From positions 1 through 57,306 of the forward strand of contig JAAENB010000821.1 of assembly GCA_024224995.1 (NCBI GenBank): a stretch of DNA of 57,306 bases. Direction: 5' to 3'. Shown here piece by piece: positions 24,968 to 34,068 of this stretch; the first letter of the stretch is position 1, and the number at the start of each line of letters is the position of its first letter. The position numbers and the translations under genes are program-made. Under the pieces are notes generated by a model. That model was given only the letters and a program-made list of their open reading frames with translations. It had not been told where the DNA came from and did no database searches. Source of the DNA: a bacterium. GTDB taxonomy: Bacteria; Spirochaetota; UBA4802; UBA5550.

Positions 24968-27900
24968 ATGCAAAAACTTGAAGGCTATACAAATATTGAT
25001 AAAATATATGAAAGTACCTGCTCCCTGGTATTCCGCGCGTTTGAAGAGAAAAATAAACGCCCCGTAGTCCTGAAAGTATTTAATAATAAATACCCCGCCC
25101 CTGAAGAGATTGCCAGGTTTAACAAGGAGTATGAAATAACCGGCAGGTTTTCGGAAATGGGAGTCATCCGGGTATATGAAATATCAAAAATAAATAATTC
25201 TCTCACAATCATTATGGAGGATATTGGCGGCCGGTCCCTTGCCGATATACTTAAATCAAAAAAACTCCAACCCCATGAATTTTTACGTCTTGCCGCGCGT
25301 ATTGCCGAAATAATCGGCAATATTCATAAACAGAATATCATTCATAAAAATATCAATCCCTCAAATATTGTCTGGAACGTTGAAAACGATATTGTGCGGA
25401 TCATTGATTTCGGCATTGCAACGGAACTGCCCCGTGAAATCACTTCAGTGAAAAATTCGAATGCTCAAATAGGAACTCTTGCCTATGTCTCTCCCGAACA
25501 GACAGGGCGTATGAACCGTTCACTCGATTATCGCACTGACTTTTATTCACTTGGAATTACCTTCTATTGGATGCTAACCGGGTGCCTCCCCTTTGAATCA
25601 AAAGATCTGCTGGAACTGGTGCACAGTCACATTGCAATCTTGCCGCACCCTCCCCACGGCATTGATGAAAATATTCCGGAGGCGGTATCAACAATTGTAA
25701 TGAAACTCATGGCCAAAAACGCAGAGGACCGTTATTTGAGCGCTCACGGCCTCAAGGCTGATTTAGAACTCTGCCAGCGGGAATTACGGGATACCGGGCA
25801 CATCAACACGTTCGAATTAGGCAAACACGATGTATCCGATAAATTTCAGATACCCCAGAAATTATATGGCCGGGAAGAAGAGACCCGGGCACTTCTTTCC
25901 GCTTTTGAACGAGTGAGCGAGGCTAATACCGAACTGATGCTTGTCTCAGGGTTTTCAGGGATTGGGAAATCAATGTTGATCAATGAGGTACAAAAACCCA
26001 TTGTTAAGCATAGCGGATATTTTATCTCGGGAAAATTCGAGAGACTCAAAAAGGCTGTCCCTTACAGCGGTATTATTCAGGCCTTTACCGGGCTTGCAAG
26101 ACAGATCCTTGCTGAAGGGGATACTAACATTGACAAATGGAAAGATACAATTTTACCGGTTCTGGGCCCTAATGGTAGTATTATAACTGATATTATCCCT
26201 CTCTTTGAGGCGATTATAGGCGAACAACCTGAGGTTCCCTCACTGGGACCTGTTGAATTTCAAAACAGGTTCAACCTGGTTTTACAGGGATTTATAAAGA
26301 TTTTGGCCGGTAAAGAACACCCCCTGGTTATCTTTCTGGACGATCTGCAATGGGCAGATTCAGCAAGCCTCCATTTGTTAAAATTATTCACAAATGATGC
26401 TGATATAAAACATCTCTTTATCATAGGCGCCTATCGCCATAATGAGACCCCGGACTCTCATCCCCTCGTTCTAACAATAAACGAGATCAGAAAATCCGGC
26501 GCCATAATAAACGAATTATTTTTACCGTCACTAAACGCAGAACACGTCAGCCAGCTCCTTGCCGATACGCTGAACCGTTCCACAAAGGAGACAGCATCTC
26601 TTGCCGAGCTTCTTATCCGGAAGACCGGGGGGAATCCATTTTTCACAAATGAGTTTTTAAAATCCCTTTATAAAGAAAGCCTGATTGATTTTTCCTTTAA
26701 GTACGGATGGTCATGGCATACATCCGGAATTGAAGAGATGCAGGGGACAGATAATGTCGTGAAGCTTATTGCCCGGGAAATTAACAGTTTTCCAGAGAGC
26801 GCACAGGATTTATTGAAGCTTGGTGCCTGTATAGGCAGCTCTTTTAATCTTACGGCCATATTAACGGTATGGAAAAAACCGGAGGAAGATATTCGAACAG
26901 CATTGAATGCCGTTATACAGGTGGGTATGCTAAATGTAACCGATACTATTTATAGATTCAGTCATGATCGCGTACAAGAGGCCGCATATTCGCTTATTCC
27001 CGGTAAAGAAAAGACACGGCAGCACTATCGCATTGGGAACCTGGAGTTACAGAATACAGAAAAGGAAAAACTACCGGAAAAAATATTTTACATTGTTAAT
27101 CAATTAAACGCAGGGATAGACCTGGTTATTGAAAAGTCTGAAAAAATCAGTCTCGCCAAACTGAACCTTATGGCCGGGAAAAAAGCCCTTGTCTCGAACG
27201 CCTATGAATCCTCATTTAATTATTTGAATAAGGGTATAGAACTTCTTATGGAAAACAGCTGGCAGGAAAACTATGATCTCACTCTTGAATTATACCAGGA
27301 AGCAGCAGTTGTGGCAGAGCTCTCCGCTAACTATGAAACAATGGATACATTAGCCGAAAAGATTTTTAGAAATTCAAAAACAATTCTGGATACAATTAAA
27401 GTATATGAGACTAAAATTTTTGCTTGTGGAGCCCGGAACCAACTGCTGGTGGGAGTGCGTATTGGCTTACATGTTCTTAAAAAACTTGGGGTCAGGATAC
27501 CGGAGAAACCGGGTAAACTTCGAATTGGATATGAACTCCTGTTGTTAAAACTATCGTTAGTGGGTAAACCAATTAAAAATTTGATTAATCTTCCGGAAAT
27601 GAAAGCCCCCCATAAACGTGCTGTCATGCAAATTTTATCGGGAATAATTTTATCTGCTTATAATGCCGCTCCCGAACTCTTTACATTTATAATCATTTCT
27701 ATGGTCAGGTTATCTATCAAGTACGGCAACAGCTTTTATTCTCCTTATTCTTACGCCGGTCTGGGAATGATTCATTGCGGTGTGCTGGAGGATACCGACA
27801 AAGGTTATGAGTGGGGCCAACTTCCTCTGAATCTTGTGGAAAAGTTCAATATCAGAAAAACCAGGTCAAAGGTCTGGATGATCGTCTGGTTTTTTATACA

Positions 27901-28453
27901 TCACTGGAAAAAACCCTTGCGAGACTCTCTGGAACCACTACTTGAGGCGTATAAAACAGGATTGGAAACAGGTGACCTGGAATTTGCAGCTGTATCTGCT
28001 GCAGCATATTCTGTTATTCTAACCTATTCAGGTATAGAACTGGCAGTAGTCGAAAAAGAGATGGAGAAATATTCCGAAACGATAAAGAAGCTCAACCAGG
28101 ATACTTTGTTAAACTATCAACTCCTGGCTCATCAGACTGTTTTAAATCTCAGGGGGAAGTCCCACGATCCATGTAAATTAATTGGATCAGCTTATGATGA
28201 GAACAAAATGCTACCGGTGCACAATGAAGCAAACGACATAAACGCATTATTTTTGATGTATTTTTACCTGCTAAGCCTTAACTATCTTTTTGAAAATTAT
28301 AAAGAAGCGCTGGAAAATACAGAATTGGGCAAACCGAACAATGACGCGCAAACCTCACATCCTTATCTACCAATTGTTAATTTCTATGACTCTCTTGTAA
28401 GACTCGCACTGAGAAGAGATCTTAAAATAGTACGCAAAAACCAAAAAAAATGA
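24968..28453 (+). CDS. Kinase-AAA ATPase-helical protein, copy 3, N-terminal part; predicted pseudokinase, frameshifted
   Basis: This is 1161 residues. The kinase domain keeps Lys36 and DFG, but the catalytic loop reads HKNINPSN: residue 128 is Asn (AAT at 25349-25351) where the siblings have Asp. Phosphotransfer should be lost or severely reduced. The AAA domain looks intact (GFSGIGKS, FLDDLQWAD). The frame ends early at ...VRKNQKK because an A-run at 28443-28450 has eight A where siblings have a length that keeps NQKKMKKW in frame. The rest of the protein continues in the -1 frame from the overlapping ATG at 28450. The first 145 nt of the gene are nearly identical to copy 4, while the middle is much more diverged. 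Possibilities are decay, a sequencing error in the homopolymer, slippage, or translational coupling. Confidence 0.82.
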   Translation: MQKLEGYTNIDKIYESTCSLVFRAFEEKNKRPVVLKVFNNKYPAPEEIARFNKEYEITGRFSEMGVIRVYEISKINNSLTIIMEDIGGRSLADILKSKKLQPHEFLRLAARIAEIIGNIHKQNIIHKNINPSNIVWNVENDIVRIIDFGIATELPREITSVKNSNAQIGTLAYVSPEQTGRMNRSLDYRTDFYSLGITFYWMLTGCLPFESKDLLELVHSHIAILPHPPHGIDENIPEAVSTIVMKLMAKNAEDRYLSAHGLKADLELCQRELRDTGHINTFELGKHDVSDKFQIPQKLYGREEETRALLSAFERVSEANTELMLVSGFSGIGKSMLINEVQKPIVKHSGYFISGKFERLKKAVPYSGIIQAFTGLARQILAEGDTNIDKWKDTILPVLGPNGSIITDIIPLFEAIIGEQPEVPSLGPVEFQNRFNLVLQGFIKILAGKEHPLVIFLDDLQWADSASLHLLKLFTNDADIKHLFIIGAYRHNETPDSHPLVLTINEIRKSGAIINELFLPSLNAEHVSQLLADTLNRSTKETASLAELLIRKTGGNPFFTNEFLKSLYKESLIDFSFKYGWSWHTSGIEEMQGTDNVVKLIAREINSFPESAQDLLKLGACIGSSFNLTAILTVWKKPEEDIRTALNAVIQVGMLNVTDTIYRFSHDRVQEAAYSLIPGKEKTRQHYRIGNLELQNTEKEKLPEKIFYIVNQLNAGIDLVIEKSEKISLAKLNLMAGKKALVSNAYESSFNYLNKGIELLMENSWQENYDLTLELYQEAAVVAELSANYETMDTLAEKIFRNSKTILDTIKVYETKIFACGARNQLLVGVRIGLHVLKKLGVRIPEKPGKLRIGYELLLLKLSLVGKPIKNLINLPEMKAPHKRAVMQILSGIILSAYNAAPELFTFIIISMVRLSIKYGNSFYSPYSYAGLGMIHCGVLEDTDKGYEWGQLPLNLVEKFNIRKTRSKVWMIVWFFIHHWKKPLRDSLEPLLEAYKTGLETGDLEFAAVSAAAYSVILTYSGIELAVVEKEMEKYSETIKKLNQDTLLNYQLLAHQTVLNLRGKSHDPCKLIGSAYDENKMLPVHNEANDINALFLMYFYLLSLNYLFENYKEALENTELGKPNNDAQTSHPYLPIVNFYDSLVRLALRRDLKIVRKNQKK

Positions 28454-28779
28454 AAAAATGGGCCTTCCATGGCCCCGGAAACTACAGTCACAAATACCAC
28501 CTGGTGGAAGCGGAGATTGCCCGCGTGCGAGGACAGGTTCCCCAGGCAAAAAAACACTATGCCCTTGCTGTAAAACTGGCCCGTGAAAACAAATTTCTGG
28601 GCGAAGAGGCCCTGGCCCTTGAACTGACCGCTAAATTCCTGCTTGAAATAAATGAAGAAAAAACTGCCGCAACATACATGAAAGACGCACATAACACATA
28701 CCATATGTGGGGAGCCATCGCCAAAGAAAAGCACATTGAAGAAAAATATGGAACCATACTTGGAGAATACTACCCTTAA
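28450..28779 (+). CDS. C-terminal helical part of copy 3, separate frame
   Basis: This is 109 residues beginning MKKWAFHGPGNYSHKYHL, which is the conserved final block of the helical region in every sibling (the MKKWA motif, then LVEAEIARVRG, ENKF, EALALELTAKF, MWGAIAKEKHIEEKY). Its ATG overlaps the TGA of the upstream frame as ATGA, so termination-reinitiation is possible. Fused, the two parts would be about 1270 residues, the size of the short-form siblings. There is no GAF or phosphatase afterwards. Confidence 0.7.
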   Translation: MKKWAFHGPGNYSHKYHLVEAEIARVRGQVPQAKKHYALAVKLARENKFLGEEALALELTAKFLLEINEEKTAATYMKDAHNTYHMWGAIAKEKHIEEKYGTILGEYYP

Positions 28780-28802
28780 ACTCAGCAATGAAAAAAATCA
28801 TC

Positions 28803-28831
28803 TTGCAAACTGAATACTTTTATGATAGTCT
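28803..28831 (+). promoter_or_regulatory. Array promoter 4, with about 25-nt leader
   Basis: TTGCAA at 28803-28808, 17 bp, TAGTCT at 28826-28831. The ATG at 28863 is 31 bases further. The leader resembles that of copy 3, in keeping with a recent exchange between the two 5' ends. Confidence 0.6.
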
Positions 28832-28862
28832 TTGAGTTTAATAATTAGAATATGGCAGACCT

Positions 28863-31800
28863 ATGCAAAAGCTTGAAGGCTATACAAATATTGATAAAAT
28901 ATACGAAAGTACCTGCTCCCTGGTATTCCGCGCGTTTGAAGAGAAAAATAAACGCCCCGTAGTCCTGAAAGTATTTAATACTAAATACCCCGCCCCTGAA
29001 GAAATTACCAGGTTCAACCAGGAATATGAAATAACCCGCAGGTTTATGGAAATGGGAGTAATCCGGGCATATGAAATATCAATTATTAATAATTTGCACA
29101 CAATCATTATGGAAGATATTGGCGGCCGGTCCCTTGCCGATATACTTAAATCAAAAAAGCTCCAACCGGATGAATTTTTACGCCTTGCCGTGTGTATTGC
29201 CGAAATAATCGGAAATATTCACAAACAGAATATCATTCATAAAGATATCAATCCCTCAAATATTATCTGGAATACGGAGAAAGATATTGTGAGGATCATT
29301 GATTTCGGCATTGCAACGGAACTCTCCCGGGAAATTACATCCGTGAAAAACCCGAATATCCTGGAGGGAACGCTTAGCTTTATCTCTCCTGAGCAAACAG
29401 GAAGAATGAATCGTTCACTCGATTACCGGACCGACTTCTATTCTCTTGGAGTGACGTTCTATTGGATGTTAACCGGCCGCCTCCCCTTTGAATCAAAGGA
29501 TCTGCTGAAACTGGTCCATAGCCATATTGCCATACAGCCTGTTCCTCCCCACGAAATTGACGAATCGATACCGGAGGGGGTCTCTCATATTGTAATGAAA
29601 CTCATGGCCAAAAACGCGGAAGACCGTTATTTAAGCGCTCACGGTCTCAAAAGCGACCTGGAACACTGTCGGCAGGATTTACAGGATACCGGGACCATCA
29701 GTACTTTCGAATTGGGCAAACACGATGTATCCGAAAAATTTCAGATACCCCAGAAATTATACGGGCGGGAACAGGAAATCGAAACACTTCTGTCCGCTTT
29801 TGAACGGGTGAGAGAGACGAACACCGAACTCATGCTTGTTTTCGGGTTTTCAGGGATTGGAAAATCGGTGCTGATCAATGAAATACAGAAGCCCATTGTT
29901 AAATATAACGGATATTTTATCTCAGGTAAATTCGAGAAACTTAAAAAGGACATGCCTTACAGCGCCTTAATTCAGGCATTTACCGGGTTTGCCAGACAGA
30001 TCCTATCGGAAGGGGATGCTAAAATCAACCGGTGGAAAAATAAAATTTTACCGGTACTGGGTCCCAATGGAAAAATTGTAACTGATGTTATTCCCTTATT
30101 TGAACTCATTCTCGGCAAACAACAGGAGCTTCCAACACTGGGTCCGGTTGAATCTCAAAACAGGTTCAACCTGGTATTCCAGGGATTTGTGGAAATTTTA
30201 GCCGCGAAAGAACACCCCCTGGTAGTGTTCCTGGATGACCTGCAATGGGCGGATGCTGCCAGTTTGCACCTGATAAAATTGTTTACAAGCGATCCCGACA
30301 TTAAACACCTGTTTATGATAGGCGCGTATCGCCACAATGAAACTCCCGGTTCTCATCCCCTGATCCTGACTCTGGATGAAATAAAAAAATCCGGAGTCAT
30401 TATAAATACTATATTTTTGCAGCCCCTGAACGCGGAACACATCAATCACTTACTTGGTGATACGCTGAATAGCCCGGCAAAGGAGACAAATTCTTTGACC
30501 ACGCTTCTTATTCAAAAGACCGGGGGAAATCCATTCTTTGTAAATGAATTTTTAAAATCCCTTTATAAAAAAAGTCTTATTGAGTTTTCCTTTGAGCACG
30601 GCTGGTCATGGAATAAACCGGGGATTAAAGATATGCAGGCCACCGATAATGTGGTGAATCTTATGGCAGATAAAATTACTGACCTTTCCGAAAATTCACA
30701 AAATGTTTTAAAGCTGGGAGCCTGTATCGGCAGCAGTTTTAACCTTTCGACCCTGGCAACTGTCAGCGAAAAACCGGAAAAAAATATTCTTACGGCATTA
30801 AACGAAATACTACAGGAAGGCATGCTTAACAAAAGAGATAAAACGTATGAATTCAGTCATGACCGCGTACAGGAGGCCGCCTATTCCCTTATCCCCGATG
30901 AAGAAAAGACAAAACGGCACTACCGCATTGGAAACCTGGAATTACAGAATACAAAAAAAAAACAACTGCCGGATAAAATATTTTATATTGTTAATCAATT
31001 GAACGCGGGGATAAACCTGGTCACTGAAGAGTCCGAACAACAGGGCCTGGCCAGGCTGAACCTTATGGCCGGGGAAAAAGCTCTTGTCTCGAACGCGTAT
31101 GAATCCTCATTAAATTATTTAAAAACAGGAATTGGACTTCTGAAAAAAAACTGCTGGCAGGAAGATTATGATTTCACCTTGAAATTATATGTTGAAGCTG
31201 TTTGCGCGGCTCAATTAAGTGCTGATTACGAGACAATGGATACATATGCTGAAGTGGTATTTAACAACGCAGTCACAATTCTTGATCAAATTAAGGTTTA
31301 TGAAACTAAAATTTTTGCCTGTGCTGCACAGAATCTGCCTCTTGAAGGAGTACGGATTGGCCTGGGTGTCCTTAAGAGACTCAGGATCAGGCTGCCGGAA
31401 AAACCGGGTAAACTGCGAATTGTATATTCACTTCTGCTGCTGAAGCTGACTTTATTGGGTAAACCGGTTGATAATTTGATCAACCTTCCGGAAATGAAAA
31501 ATCCTCATAAACTCGCTGCCATGCGAATATTATCCGGTATAGGTTCATCTGTTTATATTGCTGCTCCCGAACTCTTTCCACTTGCTGTCTTTACTACAAT
31601 CAGGTTATCGGTCAAATACGGCAACAGTATTTATTCACCGTATTTCTACGCCGCTTTTGGTTTGGTTAATTGCGCCGTTATTGGTGATATCAATACAGGA
31701 TATGAGTACGGCAAACTTGCCCTGGATCTTGTTGAAAAGTTACAGGTGAAAGAAACCCGGGCACGGGTATGGGTCATTGTCTATTTTTTCATCAATCATT

Positions 31801-34013
31801 GGAAAAGAGCCCTGCGGGATTCCGTTAAAGTATTACTTGAAGCGTATAAGACAGGACTGGAAACAGGTGATCTTGAATTTGCGGCTTTTTCCGCGAATAT
31901 GTATTCTCTTAATTTATTTTTTCCCGGCATAGACCTGGCAGTCGTTGAAAAAGAAATGAAAAAATATACTGAAATGATCGAAAAAATCAACCAGGGTACT
32001 ATCCTTAACTATCAAAGAATCCTGTATCAAGCTGTTTTAAACCTCCGGGGGAAGTCTCTTAATCCATATTCATTAATTGGATCATCGTATGATGAAACAA
32101 AAATGCTCGCGGTACACCAAAAAGCAAATGATAGAACCGCGATTTTTATTATGTATTATTATTTATTATATCTTAACTTTCTTTTTGAAAGAAATGAAGA
32201 AGCACTCAACAGCGCTGAATTAGGCAGAGTACATCTCGACACACAAATATCTCAAGCCGGTATACCAATATTTCATTTTTATGACTCACTCGCGCGGCTC
32301 GCGTTAAAAAAAGACCTTACAACAGTACGCAAAAACCAGGTAAAAATGAAAAAATGGGCCTTTCATGCTCCCGCGAATCACAGTCACAAATATCACCTTG
32401 TGGAAGCGGAAATCGCCCGCGTACTGGGACAGGATCTGAAAGCCGAAAAACACTATGACCTTGCCGTAACACTGGCCCGCAAAAACAAGTTCCTCAATGA
32501 AGAAGCCCTCTCGCTGGAACTGATCGCGAAATTCTGGCTTGAACGAAACAAGGACATCATTGCTGCGGCATATATGACAAAAGCGCGTCACACGTATCGC
32601 ATGTGGGGTGCTGTGGCAAAAGTCAACCATATTAAAGAAAAATACCGGTACTTACTGGCATTACACGTAGAGGGAACAGACTCATATTTAAAAACATCAA
32701 CAATCAGCGCCGCTGCCTCCTCTACCACCAACTATTCCGAAGCCTTAGATCTATCTACGGTAATAAAAACATCGGAAATCCTTTCCGGTGAAATTGATCT
32801 GGGAAAACTCCTGGAAACAATTCTAAAATTATCAATTGAAAACGCCGGCGCCGAAAGGGGTTTTTTCATTATAGAAAATGAAGAGAATAAGAATCTCTAT
32901 ATTGAAGCGGAAGGTGCAGTTGATAAAAAGATTACCGTACTTGAGTCCATTCCCATAGAAAAAAATACCGGTCTCTGCTCCGCGATAATCCGGTTTGTCA
33001 ACAGGACCGGCGAAAATATCGTATTAAATAACGCCTCTATTGAGGGTAATTTTATTGATGATCCCTATATCATAGAAAATAAAATAAAATCACTTCTCTG
33101 CACGCCAATTACCCATAAAGGAAAGATCTCGGGGATTGTGTATCTTGAAAATAATATCACCGCGAATGTATTTACTCCCGGCAGACTTGAACTGCTGCGA
33201 ATTGTATCTTCCCAGGCTGCCATTTCCATTGAAAACGCCCGTCTTCTCATACACCGGGAAAACGAGGCAAAGCTGGGAAAAGAAATTGAGATGGCGGAAA
33301 GGATTCAGCGTTCCCTTCTTCCTAAAAAAATTCCCGAAATCAAAGAAGCACTGCTGGCATTTAAATACATTCCAAGGATGGGAGTGGGGGGAGATTTCGT
33401 TAATTTGTATTATAAAGAAGAGGCGAACAAACTGGGCCTGTTCATCTGTGACGTATCGGGCCATGGCGTCCCTGCCGCAATGACCGCTTCCATGGTTAGC
33501 AACTCCCTCGATTTTTTTTGGGACACGCACTTTGATTCTCCGTCGAAAATCCTCAAGGAGATGGGCAATTCTCTGAAAGATAAAATGGGTGGGAATTTTT
33601 TTACCGGCTGCATTTGCTCCATTGACCTTACAGAGGGATCAGTAATCATGTCAAACGCGGGTCATCCCCCCTTGCTCATAATAAGAAAAAACGGCTCTAT
33701 TGAAATGAAAGGAACAAAAGGAAGACTTATCGATGATTTCTTTGAACCAAACTCGGAGAATGTTACTCTTGAACTGCAGCATGGTGATATGCTGGTGCTC
33801 TATACCGATGGTATCACTGAAGCGGAAGACCCGGATGGGGAAATGATTGGTGTTGATGATGATAAATTCAGCAGGTGGATAAAAAAATACTATGATATGT
33901 CCTCTTCTCCTGAGGAGCTGTGTGAAAATATATATAAAGGCGTAATTGAGTATACCAGGAACGATCAGCTGGAAGATGATTTTACTGTTCTTGTGATGGA
34001 ATACCTGGCATAA
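28863..34013 (+). CDS. Kinase-AAA ATPase-helical-GAF-SpoIIE phosphatase, copy 4 (full form, phosphatase type A)
   Basis: This is 1716 residues. The kinase has Lys36, Asp128 in HKDINPSN and Asp147 of DFG. The AAA domain has GFSGIGKS near 325 and FLDDLQWAD. After the helical region (to about 1275) comes a GAF domain (about 1294-1465, opening with LDLSTVIKTSE and containing IENAGAERGFFIIENEENK), a short coiled coil (EIEMAERIQRSLLPKK, about 1473-1489) and a PP2C/SpoIIE phosphatase to the end. Metal-binding Asp residues are visible in GVGGDF (about 1507), CDVSGHG (about 1528), LYTDGITEAED (about 1646) and DDFTVLV. Kinase and phosphatase in one chain suggest a self-contained phospho-switch, perhaps acting on a partner-switching regulator; no such partner gene is in the window. 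Confidence 0.9.
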   Translation: MQKLEGYTNIDKIYESTCSLVFRAFEEKNKRPVVLKVFNTKYPAPEEITRFNQEYEITRRFMEMGVIRAYEISIINNLHTIIMEDIGGRSLADILKSKKLQPDEFLRLAVCIAEIIGNIHKQNIIHKDINPSNIIWNTEKDIVRIIDFGIATELSREITSVKNPNILEGTLSFISPEQTGRMNRSLDYRTDFYSLGVTFYWMLTGRLPFESKDLLKLVHSHIAIQPVPPHEIDESIPEGVSHIVMKLMAKNAEDRYLSAHGLKSDLEHCRQDLQDTGTISTFELGKHDVSEKFQIPQKLYGREQEIETLLSAFERVRETNTELMLVFGFSGIGKSVLINEIQKPIVKYNGYFISGKFEKLKKDMPYSALIQAFTGFARQILSEGDAKINRWKNKILPVLGPNGKIVTDVIPLFELILGKQQELPTLGPVESQNRFNLVFQGFVEILAAKEHPLVVFLDDLQWADAASLHLIKLFTSDPDIKHLFMIGAYRHNETPGSHPLILTLDEIKKSGVIINTIFLQPLNAEHINHLLGDTLNSPAKETNSLTTLLIQKTGGNPFFVNEFLKSLYKKSLIEFSFEHGWSWNKPGIKDMQATDNVVNLMADKITDLSENSQNVLKLGACIGSSFNLSTLATVSEKPEKNILTALNEILQEGMLNKRDKTYEFSHDRVQEAAYSLIPDEEKTKRHYRIGNLELQNTKKKQLPDKIFYIVNQLNAGINLVTEESEQQGLARLNLMAGEKALVSNAYESSLNYLKTGIGLLKKNCWQEDYDFTLKLYVEAVCAAQLSADYETMDTYAEVVFNNAVTILDQIKVYETKIFACAAQNLPLEGVRIGLGVLKRLRIRLPEKPGKLRIVYSLLLLKLTLLGKPVDNLINLPEMKNPHKLAAMRILSGIGSSVYIAAPELFPLAVFTTIRLSVKYGNSIYSPYFYAAFGLVNCAVIGDINTGYEYGKLALDLVEKLQVKETRARVWVIVYFFINHWKRALRDSVKVLLEAYKTGLETGDLEFAAFSANMYSLNLFFPGIDLAVVEKEMKKYTEMIEKINQGTILNYQRILYQAVLNLRGKSLNPYSLIGSSYDETKMLAVHQKANDRTAIFIMYYYLLYLNFLFERNEEALNSAELGRVHLDTQISQAGIPIFHFYDSLARLALKKDLTTVRKNQVKMKKWAFHAPANHSHKYHLVEAEIARVLGQDLKAEKHYDLAVTLARKNKFLNEEALSLELIAKFWLERNKDIIAAAYMTKARHTYRMWGAVAKVNHIKEKYRYLLALHVEGTDSYLKTSTISAAASSTTNYSEALDLSTVIKTSEILSGEIDLGKLLETILKLSIENAGAERGFFIIENEENKNLYIEAEGAVDKKITVLESIPIEKNTGLCSAIIRFVNRTGENIVLNNASIEGNFIDDPYIIENKIKSLLCTPITHKGKISGIVYLENNITANVFTPGRLELLRIVSSQAAISIENARLLIHRENEAKLGKEIEMAERIQRSLLPKKIPEIKEALLAFKYIPRMGVGGDFVNLYYKEEANKLGLFICDVSGHGVPAAMTASMVSNSLDFFWDTHFDSPSKILKEMGNSLKDKMGGNFFTGCICSIDLTEGSVIMSNAGHPPLLIIRKNGSIEMKGTKGRLIDDFFEPNSENVTLELQHGDMLVLYTDGITEAEDPDGEMIGVDDDKFSRWIKKYYDMSSSPEELCENIYKGVIEYTRNDQLEDDFTVLVMEYLA

Positions 34014-34033
34014 AAAATCACCAAAAAATCATC

Positions 34034-34062
34034 TTGCAAATTTAATACTATTTTGCTATCTT
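34034..34062 (+). promoter_or_regulatory. Array promoter 5, leaderless geometry
   Basis: TTGCAA at 34034-34039, 17 bp, TATCTT at 34057-34062 with the extended -10 TG. Six bases to the ATG at 34069. It begins 20 bases after the stop of copy 4. Confidence 0.72.
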
Positions 34063-34068
34063 TGCCCC

